Shown: positions 1 through 10,305 of the stretch, piece after piece
How the letters are laid out: each line of letters opens with the position of its first letter
How positions within the stretch are numbered: the stretch's first letter is position 1
Assembly (NCBI GenBank): GCA_030248195.1
Contig: JASAND010005376.1
Coordinates: forward strand, 1 to 64,000
Direction of reading: 5' to 3'
Origin: Trissonchulus latispiculum
Taxonomy: Eukaryota > Nematoda > Enoplea > Enoplida > Ironidae
Length of the DNA: 64,000 bases
Made by a program: the position numbers and the translations under genes
The notes under the pieces: model-generated
Seen by the model: the letters and a program-made list of their open reading frames with translations, nothing else
What the model was told of the DNA's origin: nothing
Database searches by the model: none

Positions 1-1430
1 GATGTACTTCGTTCGGTTACGTATTGCTCAAGGCATTAATCATAAAGAAATAATGAAAAACGCCTGCCTGCAGTCACTAAGGCCGAAGCCTTGGTCGGGC
101 AGGAGAAGGAGCCAATGGGCGCGGTGGCGCTCTACCCAGGGAGAACTAGTCCCTGGAGCTCCTGCCTGGTTGTCCAAAGAAGGACAGCCAGCTCGGCTCT
201 ATCTGTGCTGCAACGTAGCCAGAGAAGGTTTTATCAAAACCTCCTCTCTGACTGTGCTATGCACAGAAAAGGGACTGCAGTGGCCAGCGGATCTCCGTAG
301 AGATACAAACAGCATTTACATCAAGAAAATGAAGTAAACGCTGGCCAGCAGGCGGATCCACGAAGGATACAAGGCATTAATCATAAAGGAAATAATGAAA
401 AATGCCTGCAGTCACCAAGGCCGAAGCCTTAGTCCGAACAGGAGAGAGCCAATGGGCGCGGTGAGCGCTCTTGCAGAGAGAACTAGTCTCTGGAACTCCT
501 GCTGGTTGTCCAAGAAGGACAGCCAGCTCAATATCTGTGCTGCAACATAGCCAGAGGGTTACATCAAAACCTCTGTGTCTGTCCTATGCGCAGAAAGAGG
601 ACTGCAGTGGCCAGCGGATCTCCGTAGAGATACAAACAGCATTTACGTCAAGAAAATGAAGTATGTGCTGGCCAGCGGATCCACGAAGGATACAAAACAT
701 TAATCACAAAGAAATTATGAAAAACGCCTGCCTGCAGTCACTAAGGCCGAAGCCTTAGTCCGAACAGGAGAGGACAATGGGCACGGTGAGCGCTCTTACC
801 CAGAGAGAACCAATCTCTGGAGCTCCTGCCCTGGTTGTCCGAAGGACAGCCAGCTCGGCTCTATCTGTGCTGCAACATAGCCAGAAAGGTTTTTATCAAA
901 ACCTCTCTGACTATACACGAAAGCACAGTCAGAGAGAGGGTTTTATAAAATACTCTGTATGTTGCAGCACAGGTAGAACCAGCTGTGTCACTGGACAACC
1001 GGGCGAGCTCCAGCAATTGCCGAGACCCAAACCTCTTCTGTTCGGCGAGACAGAACCGACTTTCTGCCTTCGTGGATCCTGTTCCACTGTTTTCTGCACT
1101 GTTTATTCTGCAGCCCTGCAGTCCTCTTGTGCATAGCACAGTCAAGCACGGCAAAACTCTCGCAACTGTTGTGGCCAACTGTACTTTGAACTGTATTTCA
1201 AATTGAAATGGATCCCGCTCACCGCGCGCCTGCTCCCTGTTCGGACTAGACTTCGACACACTTTTATGATATGCCTTGTATGCTTCTAGGATCCTGCTGG
1301 CCAGCGTTTATAGTTTTCTGACGTGCATGCTGTTTTTATGTCTCTACGAGTATCCGCTGGCCGCTGATCCTCTTTCTGTGCATAGCAGTCAGAAGGTTTG
1401 ACAAACACGCTTTTGGGCCTAGATTTTGGT
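1..1430. repeat. Tandem 0.33-kb repeat units followed by inverted copies
   Basis: Three consecutive units start near 31, 372 and 697 with the shared phrase GCATTAATCATAAAG and run through the same blocks (CTGCAGTCAC, GCCGAAGCCTT, CTGCTGGTTGTCC, GATCTCCGTAGAGATAC). Spacing is about 341 and 325 bp. In the third unit the phrase CTGCAACATAGCCAG near 870 reappears inverted near 960, and the block with CACCGCGC and CTGTTCGGACTAGAC near 1225-1255 is the reverse complement of the unit start. The ORFs here are read through the repeat and I take none as genes. The left edge lies outside the window. The class of element is not recognised. Confidence 0.75.
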
Positions 1431-3176
1431 GGCACCGACGGATTCCACGAATAGAAAATACCCCAATTTTGCGTTTTTCATTATTTCTTTAAGATATTGT
1501 ACTGTAGTTAGAACGTTTGAAGAATTTTGGAAATTTTATAAATAGGGTTATTTGTTGTAACAGCAGCAAGACGGTTTCCATTTCATATTACTTTATTCAA
1601 GTTGAATAGAATTGGCTGGAACACGGCTGAATTTTGACCACGGAGCTGGAAATAGTAACTGGACTGGACTTTGACCTACCACTGCGAAAGTGGACTTCAT
1701 TATACATGGACTGCGAATTTATTGGTAAACTCTGTCCAGACACCTTTTTGTAGAATTGAAAGGGTTGAAATGACTGAAGTATGAGTCAACATTATCACAC
1801 TATCTCCTTTGACCTACCGCAGTAGCGGCGTGTTAAACTTCTAAAGCAGTCCTCGATAGTAATTTTTGTGTCTTTTTTACACGACCTTAGACCGCAATGT
1901 GACACATAATGATCACTTCTGTTGTCAAAGTAAAATTCAGTCAGCTTGAAAATTGTTAGACATAAAAGGTCGCCGCCTATTTATTAGACACCCTGTTTTT
2001 CTGGCCAATAAAAGTTGACTCTCAAAACCTTCCAATTTTTAGTCGGATCTTGCATTTTTATGTCTGGTTAGTAAAAATGTCTGACTCATTATAATTATAC
2101 TGGATACTCATGCATAGCACTTCTTTTAACTTTTGTTATTGCGTAGCTGTATATTTTCCGGATGCAGGAGGTCTACCCCCCAGCGGTTTTTTCTCAAAAG
2201 TTGACCAATTTGACTCAAATTTTGCATGGATGAATTTGGTCATATTTCAAATTACTTGTTAAAAATTTTGCAAAATTTGCAAAGATTTGGCCAGAGGCAA
2301 CCGCAAACCAACTTTGACCATGCTGAAAAATTGTGAGAGTTTTTCGGCGCCTCACGAATTTGAATCTCTTACAAACAGTTCAGCAAATGGCCGCCTTTTT
2401 AGCGTGCTGATCTAAACTCACTTCAAACATTTTTCTGCAGCAAATCTTGCCTCAATATATCACAAATTTCGTACAAAAATGTCAGTCAAGAATGGTTTGA
2501 ATTTTCGAGTGCATGATCCACTAGCCGTTTTCCTGCACGAATACTCCTCCTTATAAAGCAAGCAAAATACGGCATTGCTTTTGCACTTCTGCGAAGCAAA
2601 GCATTTAGGTTTCGGGCAAGTTGCTGAGTTGCCATTACTCTGTAGACTTAATGAAAATGTAGACATATCCTAAGTTCTACTATTTTTAGATATTAACTGT
2701 TTAGAAAATTTATTGTTCTTTATTAGGTATAATGACAAAGAGTGCCAATTTTAATGACAATGGTGTTCAGGAATTTAAACCCATAAATGGATTTTTCGAC
2801 TTTTATGATTGACTCAAATTACCGTATACACAGACTTGACTGAATTTGGAAGTTTTGCAAAGTGTAAAAGCTTCGTAAATTTTCGGATCAAGGGAGATAG
2901 CCTGCTGGGAAAATAAGTTAAATGGGGTGTGAATTGTAAGTCTTTATTACGAATTAGTGCCGATATTTCTGGCTCAGACTCGGTGACTCACAAATTTCCC
3001 CTCCGGCAGCACAATAAAATTGTAGGGGTGATACTATTTCCTTAGGTGGTGTTCAGAATTTGAGATAATTTTATGTGTATTTTCTTCATATTTAGAGAAC
3101 AATGGAACTTTTCGATTTATTTGAGTTTTGAAAAGTTGAAAAGAAAAATTAACCAACTGCTGTAAACTGTACGAAG
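1431..3176. other. No gene seen; AT-rich intergenic DNA
   Basis: I see no convincing coding exon, RNA gene or terminal-repeat element in this stretch. The short minus-strand ORF near 2460-2666 has no recognisable motif or codon bias. Confidence 0.5.
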
Positions 3177-3184
3177 TGAATCTT

Positions 3185-3807
3185 GGGTCTCTTGCGCTTC
3201 CCCCCCCCGCCCCCCAGCCCTAACTTTTGATTTTTTGACCAATAACTTTTAAATTTTTGACCAATAACTTTTAAATTTTGTATGGGTGCATACTGGAGGC
3301 ATATAAATTCAAAAATTTAAAAATTTTATAAAATTTAAAAAATTTTAATTTTAGTTTGGCAAAGGAAGGACCAAGGGGAACCGAAAAATTTGTTGAAAAA
3401 AGTTTGCTGAAAACTTGCATACAGGGGTTTTCAGGGGCACTGAGCACAAATCTGAAATCGGTTTTTGATTCACCTTTTCGTTAGCTCAGGATAAGCTTAC
3501 AACTTTAACTTACACAACAACTTTAGCTTATACTGAGCTAACGAAAAGCTGAATCGAAAAACGAATTTCAGATTTGTGCTTAGTGCCCCTGAAAACCCTG
3601 TATGCAAGTTTTCAGCAAATTTTTGTCAAAAATTTTTCGGTTCCCCTTACCAAGCTAAAATTTAAATTTTTTAAAATTTTTTAAAATTTTAAAATTTTTC
3701 TAATATTCGAATTCATAAGCCTCCAGTGTGCATTCATACAAACTTTCAAAGTTATTGGTCAAAAAATCAAAGCTTAGGGTTGGGGGGGGGTAAGCGCAAG
3801 AGACCCC
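3185..3807. mobile_element. Foldback element, GGGTCTCTTGCGC family, copy 1
   Basis: Almost the whole 623 bp is one imperfect palindrome. The left arm begins GGGTCTCTTGCGCTTCCCC and the right arm ends with its complement GCGCAAGAGACCC. Both arms carry the phrases ACCAATAACTTT, a CCTCCAGT-type phrase and GAAAACTTGCATACAGGG in opposite orientation, and the turn is near 3495-3525 (AGCTTA). The flanks TGAATCTT (3177-3184) and TGGATCTT (3808-3815) match at 7 of 8 bases, consistent with an aged 8-bp target duplication. It has no coding capacity and is therefore a non-autonomous element. Copy 2 is at 20854-21353. Confidence 0.85.
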
Positions 3808-3815
3808 TGGATCTT

Positions 3816-4206
3816 CTTGTTAAAGCGCATTCAAGCTGGAATTAGTAGAACTTTTCTGAACGCCGCAGAGTAATTCCAGAAAGCAGGGTATCCGTAGGAA
3901 TAAAATTTCTGAACGGTTTTGGAACTATTTCTTAATTTTCGATGCGCCTCAGCGCAGCAGGCCAGATAGGATAGGATAGGTTTGCTCAGTCAGGGAGCTA
4001 CCAATCATTTTGCTCGAAAAAGAGGCATTATTCCTAAAAATCTGATCTGACTTTAACATTATTAAGCAAGTTTATCTGCGTAAACCTAGTTTTAGGCAAC
4101 GGATATGCCTGATCCTAGTTTTTCGCAGAAGCTTCTTTGACGATTGATAAAGCTATTCAACTGTTATTAGTAATTTAGATTGGTTGGTCACACACTGTGG
4201 GTAACT
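3816..4206. other. Region upstream of the COX18-like copy
   Basis: No ORF or repeat is recognised, apart from a phrase GCGCCTCAGCGCAGCAGG near 3949 that matches one arm of the hairpin at 59990-60013. It may contain the promoter of the duplicated gene that follows, but no motif supports that. Confidence 0.35.
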
Positions 4207-4470
4207 ATGATGCTATTATCCCGACCGATATGGTTGAATCAACTTTGCCCTAATTCTCTATGGCTCGCCCCAAACCTTAAACCTAAGCTTTTCCTACGCC
4301 CAAGCTTCAGCTCTGACAGTGGTCACTTCTTGCCAAACCTGCGCAATAGTGCTCCATTTATCAGCCAATACCGACTTAACCCGGCCGAAGTAAAGCTGCA
4401 GGCTCCTGCCATTCAGATAATGAAGAAACGGTCCTGTTTTAATCACTGGTCCCTTGATTTGCAGAAAAAG
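4207..4470 (+). pseudogene. COX18-like paralog, first exon (membrane helix 1 missing)
   Basis: The 88-residue open exon starts at ATG ATG (4207) and ends CAGAAAAAG before a GTGTGT donor at 4471, phase 0. This is the same donor type and phase as exon 1 of the intact COX18 gene at 25422-25907. The two proteins align across the leader (QLC.NS...AP, then S..SG...P.LR, then S..R..P...LQ) and again at the end (NHWSLDLQKK against NWSKDLKEK). The roughly 75 residues between, which in the other gene hold the GLPWWA helix and the following basic loop, are absent here. Without that segment it could not be a normal insertase. I infer a duplicated pseudogene, though a truncated mitochondrial protein is possible. 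Confidence 0.6.
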
Positions 4471-4925
4471 GTGTGTCTTACATACAGACTATAGTATTAA
4501 TTCTTAAGTCTTTGAATGACTAGACTATTAATAGACTGGCTGTATTTTTCGCTATAAGTGTTATCTTATATAATAATATTAATACGCGCAAAGGTTTACA
4601 GATTTATAAAAAGTGAGACACTTTACTTCTTTCTAATAAATGAAACCTATAAGAACTTCGACATAGTACGATTGAAAACCTTAAAACTTGTAAAAAGAAT
4701 ACATGTAAACCATGTGTTTATATGCCTTGGAAGTGAACTATGTAAAACGCGTCTGAGTTAAGTTATGTTGTCAGTTGTCAACGTCTTAGCCCAGGTTAAG
4801 GGGGGGGGGGCGACTAAAATGGGGGTGCCCCCCATTTGTCCGATTGGCCTACTTTTCGGCGAAAATATAGAGCATGGGTGTGGTCAAAAAATACTTGGTC
4901 GTAACTTCTTAGCTGCCTTCCAGCC

Positions 4926-6126
4926 CAGGGATGGAAACTGGGTCACTTTTTGTGACCCATGACCCATTCGACCCAAGCGCAAATTTGACCCAGACCCAAG
5001 GTGACCCATAAAATTTTAAAATTTTGTGACCCAGACCCAAATGACCCAAACATTTTCGTGACCCAGACCCAACTGACCCAAGAATTTTCGTGACCCTGAC
5101 CCAAATGACCCAATAGAATAACGTTACACAGACTGACTTTAGCTAACCGAGAAAGTCTCACTGTGCAGTGTTTTTAAAACCCTAACTTTCTTAATTTTTC
5201 TAAAGATGCAAAAATAAGTTCATTCCACTCATTTTGTGAAACTAAAGTAACAGTTTGTTTTTCTCACAAAAAAACCTGCTAAACATGAACCGATGGTTTT
5301 CAATTTTGAATTACTAAATATACAACCCCATACAAGGTTTTTCATTTAAAGAAAATGTGAGACGAGGGATCCTTTGCGATTTCTCAAAAGCTCTAAATTT
5401 TGATTTTTTTGACCAATAACTTTAGAACTTTGCACGGAGGCATACAAATTCAAAATAAAATTTTTCAATAATTTAAAATTTTAACTTCGTAAGGAGAAGA
5501 CAAAGAAGGAAGCTAAGCAACCAAAATTTTTCTTAAAGCATTTGTAGGTTTTTATGCATTTAAAACGCTTTAAAACCATATAGCTAACAGTATAATTTTA
5601 AGTATTAGCTCAAATTGGAAACTTTTCAGTACTTTTTCAATAAAGATGGAATTGAAGAAATAATGGCCATTGCATCATTTAGCTGGCCATATTTCTTTTG
5701 AGACCTGAGTGGTTGATGCTGTGAAATTTTAAAATCGACAAAAGGTTTCGACCTTGGTGTACCTACGTTTGCTATGTAACCGACTCAAATAGAATGCTAG
5801 AGCAAGTCACACCTAACTCTACTGATTTCTATGACTAAATGACTACTAAATTGAATTCTAGTAATCGCGCCGAAGGCGCGAAAAGTTTTCAGGAATGGTG
5901 GGTTTACCTTCAAAACTAGCTAAATTCCACTTCGAAAATTGAAACTTCAAAGATTTGGCAAGACCCCTGTGACCCAGACCCAAAGTGACCCACAGGAAGC
6001 TTTACCCAGACCCACACTGACCCAAATGGTTTACAAAATTGGTGACCCAAGACCCAGTGACCCAAGCAAAAATGGCGACCCAAGCGACCCATGACCCAGT
6101 GACCCATGACCCAGTTTCTATCCCTG
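4926..6126. mobile_element. hAT-type MITE with GACCCA repeat arms, copy 1
   Basis: The 1,201-bp element begins CAGGGATGGAAACTGGGTCA and ends TGACCCAGTTTCTATCCCTG, and is flanked by a perfect 8-bp duplication TTCCAGCC (4918-4925 and 6127-6134). An 8-bp duplication with CAGGG-type ends is the hallmark of the hAT superfamily. Next to both ends are clusters of TGACCCA and GACCCA, roughly every 7-15 bp. There is no transposase ORF. A palindrome CGCGCC..GGCGCG lies near 5868, and one arm resembling the GGGTCTC foldback family (5386-5545) lies inside. It sits between the two surviving exons of the COX18-like copy. A shorter copy in the opposite orientation is at 23767-24592. Confidence 0.9.
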
Positions 6127-6154
6127 TTCCAGCCATGTGCAGTCGTCGGGTTTA

Positions 6155-7089
6155 TGTGCCCGACCCCCCTTTTTCACAAGTACCAACATAATTAATTAAA
6201 GATTTCTGCTGGCTGCAAGATCCCAGCTCCAAGGTTGGCATTTGCCAATATGATTTGGCACATATGCCCCTACCTGCAGAAAAATACCAGGCGTCTGTAT
6301 CTTATCTGCATCAAAGGGAATTACTCTTCAAAGTTGAAGTTTCGGCAAAAATTTAAAAAATCTTGGCTAAACGAAAGGAAAATTTTATTACTGGTGCGAG
6401 CTATAAGGCTGTAATTTAGCATATACAGAAGCCCTATACGAGTACTCATTTGTGCTAAATGGCAAGAAATTCTGCCGCCTCAAAAAGTTTTTATGTCAAC
6501 TTTAATCTTAAAAAATTGACCCAAATCGCCGTTTTTGGGCAATGATGTCCCAGAAATCTAAAAAAATCGAATTTTTGAAATTAAAATTTTTTGAGATATT
6601 TGAATTCAGTGTGGTCAAAAACACACCCACAAAAGATCTCAGCTAGATTAGTGAAGGTTTGGGACTTCCATGGCTGCAGAAAGCCTATTCATTGGAACCG
6701 ACGGACTGAAAATGGCGGTTTCGGCAATTTTTGAGCATTAAAGTTGACATAAAAACTTTTTCACGCGGCAGAATTTCTTGCCATTTGGCACAAATGAGTA
6801 CTCCTATAGGGCCTCCTTTTATGCCAAATTACAGCCTTATAGGTCGCACCAGTAATAAAATTTTCCTTTCGTTAGCCAAAAATTTTCAAAGTTTTTGCCG
6901 AAACTTCAACTTTGAAGAGTAATTCCATTAGATGCAGATAAGATAGAGACGTCTAGTATTTTTCTGCAGATAGTGGCACATGTGCCAAATCATATTGGTT
7001 CATGGCAACCTTGAAGCTAGGGTCTTGTAGCCAGCAGAGATTTTTAATTAATTATGTTGGTAGTTGTGAAAAAGGGGGGTTCGGGCACA
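6155..7089. mobile_element. Near-full-length palindromic element with TA flanks
   Basis: The left arm starts TGTGCCCGACCCCCC and the right arm ends GGGGGGTTCGGGCACA. The symmetry continues through TTTTTCACAA, CATAATTAATTAAA, CTGCTGGCTGCAAGA, GCATATTTGGCACA-like blocks, TTCAACTTTGAAGAGTAATT and ACCAGTAATAAAATTTTCC to a centre near 6620. TA lies immediately outside each end (6153-6154 and 7090-7091), suggesting a TA-targeting element such as Tc1/mariner, although TA alone is weak evidence. It lacks an ORF with any recognisable motif. It starts only 20 bp after the target duplication of the preceding hAT-type MITE. Confidence 0.75.
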
Positions 7090-7703
7090 TAATTATTTAT
7101 TTGTATTTACATATTTTGTAGTTCTCATGGTATAATTTAACAAGTTTACAAAATTTCACTGGAATCTCTTGTTGTTGGAGAGAAATTTTAGCTGAAAGTT
7201 GAGAACTGCATGTGTCAGAAATATATAGGAAACGACAAAAGTGGTAATTTTTGGAGGAGTAAATATGTATGATGTGAAGTGTCAGAGAAATCTTGCAAAT
7301 GACAAAACCTAACAGTCTAACGACTATCTCAAGTTCAGATTTGTGTTCAAAAACAGCTGTGACCCTGAAATCAGCTATATGCTAGATTTTAGCAAACTTT
7401 AAGACAAACGTTTTTAGTTTCTCACATGGTCACCCCTTGTAAGACTAAAAGTTGTTGAATTGTCTTCAATTCCATCCACCCCAAATTTAAACTGAATCAG
7501 TAGTTTTGCACTGAACGTCAACACATTCAAGTCTAACACTTTCACATCGCTGAAGACGAATCTGGAAAGTGGAAACCGTTTTTCAAGTATTCCATGTTTT
7601 ACTTAGCTCAGTATAAAGTAGGCTCTGTCGATGAACTTCTCTTCATTTCTTTTATATCTGAAGCTAACCCTTCGCAATTTCTGTTTAAAGTTTTTTATTG
7701 CAG
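7090..7703 (+). other. Remaining intron of the COX18-like copy
   Basis: This stretch ends in a pyrimidine-rich acceptor, TTTTTTATTGCAG, just before 7704. Around 7148-7185 the bases TTTACAAAA..CACTGGAATC..TTGTTGG resemble part of intact COX18 exon 2 (TTTACAAAAGGACTGGATTT..). This would be a frameshifted relic of that exon. The likeness is short and unproven. Confidence 0.35.
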
Positions 7704-7853
7704 ATGATTCCATGCTTTCTGACATCGGTAACGACTATTGGATTGACTCAGAATACTTTGTTTCAACTGCCTCAGCTGAAAAGATCATTGGAGCTCCAGA
7801 TTTGGGAGATCGAAACGAGTACAACAGTTTTGTTTACATATTTTGCTTTATAG
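7704..7853 (+). pseudogene. COX18-like paralog, terminal exon
   Basis: Read in phase 0 from the acceptor TTGCAG|ATG, this gives 49 residues starting MIPCFLTSVTTIGLTQNTL and ending at TAG (7851-7853). It matches the terminal exon of the gene at 30735, which starts MISFFLASVTTFGLVQNSL, at 12 of the first 19 residues, with the same start codon after the splice site. In the Oxa1/YidC family this is the last membrane helix and the S..GL.QN signature. The tail after the shared SPQL-like part is longer and unlike the other gene. Another reading frame is also open here and was set aside because it has no homology. Confidence 0.65.
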
Positions 7854-7862
7854 GTAAAATGA

Positions 7863-7990
7863 CAAGTTTATACTAGGAAGAGTAAGACACTCGGCGCTTC
7901 CAAATATGTTAAACATGCAATATGCTTGAATGAAACATTACTGTTTAAATTCTTGGTATAATCAACATTTCTTCCTATCATAAACTCTTG
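7863..7990. mobile_element. Relic of the CAAGAGT palindrome family
   Basis: The left side reads CAAGTTTATACTAGGAAGAG followed by AAGACACTCGG, and the right side ends TTCCTATCATAAACTCTTG. These match the termini of the element at 26803-27430, with most of the interior gone. The flanks do not match each other, so the target duplication is lost or the ends are rearranged. It lies about 10 bp downstream of the stop codon of the COX18-like copy. Confidence 0.55.
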
Positions 7991-8368
7991 GTATAATACG
8001 CAATATTTTCATGAAAAAGCAACAACAGCACACCTGAGGTGTGGTTCTGCATCTGAGCCCTATGGATTTAATCTATTATTGTAGATGAAATTGTATTGGA
8101 TCTAAAATAGTGCTTGGGTCCACACTCATTCAAGTAGTCTTTAAATGTTATTCCTCTCTATACATTCTAGGTTGCAAAATAAAACAAACTTCTCCAAATT
8201 ATAGTTTGTTGCTTTCTAATTTTTATAGCCAATTTCTATTCGTAAGTCAAAAAATAAAATAGGCTTTGATTGTTGTCACTGCAAGTTCCAGAGGTATTTA
8301 TTATTTAAGTAGTGGCTAATATTAAAAACTGGTAAAAGCAGATTATAGTTCCCCTCGTGTTAGACCCA

Positions 8369-8425
8369 GTGTTGGACGCGGGCCGCTGGTACCCGCAGCG
8401 GGCCAATGCGGGCCGATTTTTGGAG
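8369..8425 (+). mobile_element. Single end of the GTTGGACGCGG MITE family
   Basis: CAGTGTTGGACGCGG followed by GGTACCCGC and GCGGGCC repeats closely matches the right end, read in reverse, of the hAT-type MITE at 17558-18330 (CAGAGTTGGACGCGG, GGTACCCGCGG). I found no partner end downstream, so this is a truncated copy. Confidence 0.5.
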
Positions 8426-10305
8426 TGACAGCATAACTTCTTAAAATTAAATTTAAAATTGAATTGATCAACCTCTTCTTGATTAACCTCCCAAAACTAC
8501 TCAAAAATTTTAAAACTTGATCAATTCAGCTAAAGTTTGCATGCGTATGTTTTCGACCAGGCTTAGTTCAAGCTTGCACAAGGGAAATTAATTTGTTCGA
8601 TTCGCAGTGGAACCAAGGGAAAATGAAACCCATTTGTTTCCGACTTTGCTGAATTGTTGCATATAATGATTTTCTGACTCCATGAACACGAATATGGATG
8701 TCAGCTTTTAGATTCAGCTTTTTACTAGCTCAGTATAAGCTTACATATTAAGCTTAAAACTTTAGCTCAGACCGAACTACATAACAACAATTGAAACAAA
8801 AACGGACTTCAGATTCGTGTTCTAGTTGTTCTACGACCCAGAAGGCTTATGTATAGGCAACTACCAGCAAAATCGAAGACGAAAATGTTTTCGGTTTCAT
8901 TTGTTCCGCTTTTGCGAATCTAAAAGATAATCAAATTTTTGCGAAATCGAAATATTTAGCGATATTTGAACCGAGCATGGTCGAGATATACTATACCCAA
9001 ATTCATCTCAATTGGTTAAGTTTTAGGCTTTTTGAGTGGTGTGAGGTAATAGAGACAAGGCCCGAACCGAACTAACTAATAATTGTGAATTTCAAAACGA
9101 CCACGATTGGCAAAACATTGCGATGTGACCGTGCGCCGTTTTCGATCTAATAAAATTGACAGCCCCTAGCCTACCCCAGCTTTCTACCAAATATTAAGCT
9201 ATAATAGGGGCAAACTGTTTGTCAGTTTCGAGGGCTTTGGTTTTCTGGTTAGTGTGCTAGCAAACTTTTTGTTAAAAGATTACCCCTATTTTTAGGCCTG
9301 AAAAGCTAGCTAAGTGCTGTAAAAATGGGGTCAAAAAATTTTTTGTCTCCGATTTTGCCGAAAAGGGGCTTATAGGGGTTACTTGAGCTGCTGAATCCGA
9401 ATATGAAATCCGTTTTTCGATATGACGCTGCCTTTGTTCAGTATGCGCATACAACTGTCTCAGAGCTTTTTGGAGCGACCGCCATCCATACTTCGAGAAA
9501 TCAATCTAGCATTTCTAAACATTGAAGCGAGATTTAGTGACCTAGCTTTCTGCACATCTTGGTACACTCAGTGGCCTGTAATGCGCAAAGTTTCAACGGA
9601 TTCTGCCACAGTATTATTTTGGAGTATATAATTGGCTCACATCTTTGAAATGGCACCAAATAACTGCGACAATATCGATAATGTAATCTAGCACTGCGAA
9701 CGCAGGGATTAGCGAAATCGCGTCATTTTACAAAAGTTAAGACTGATACTTGGAGTATTGATTGGAGCAAAGTTGGGTTCATTTGATAAGCGACGGCTCA
9801 TTAGACGTTAGTTAACCTACACGCGTATAGATCTACAACATCCAATTTTTCGCACTTAGATTGTATCTCACAAAAAGTATACATTGATCTAAGGATTATT
9901 TTGCATGATATCAAAGCGCTATATGACAGAACTATTTCTGTAAAATTTGGGTTCCGTACCTTGTGCATAGCGATCAGGGAGAGGCAAAGTTTGTGTATGG
10001 GTCGGGTCATGTCGAGCATTGGACCGACAACAACAACTTCTAATGGCTCCACAGGACGCTACGCTGCATGGAATTCTTTCAAACTTTAAACTATTTTACA
10101 CTCAACCTCGTACTATGATGTGCCAAAAGACTAGCTAGCTTTTCCAACATCGAACTTTTAGTGAAATTGGTAGCCCCCCTTAACTTTGCATATTTGTCGA
10201 GCCAATATGTGCCAGCGTTCTGTTTTTACACAACCTTTGCAAGTTGAATCGTATTTTTGACATGTAGGTGACGTATTAGTTTTTTATGCTAATTTTGTTC
10301 TAGAT
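8426..10305. other. Intergenic DNA with foldback relics
   Basis: Between about 8700 and 8890 the phrases AGCTCAGTATAAGCTTACA, ACGGACTTCAGATTCGTGTT and CTTATGTATAGGCAACT mirror the central part of the GGGTCTC foldback elements. More decayed pieces appear near 9360-9440 (GAATCCG..AAATCCGTTTTTCGA). No gene is supported. The last part could be intron before the recombinase exon, because TTTTGTTCTAG precedes 10306. Confidence 0.4.

Noticed and set aside
4943..6107. Minus-strand frames rich in GSGS and WVMGH, repeated at 23772-24600
   Set aside because: They are translations of GACCCA/GGGTC arms of the hAT-type MITE.
7631..7876. Longer open frame reading through the terminal exon of the COX18 copy in another phase
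   Set aside because: It has no homology, whereas the phase-0 frame from 7704 matches the terminal exon at 30735.
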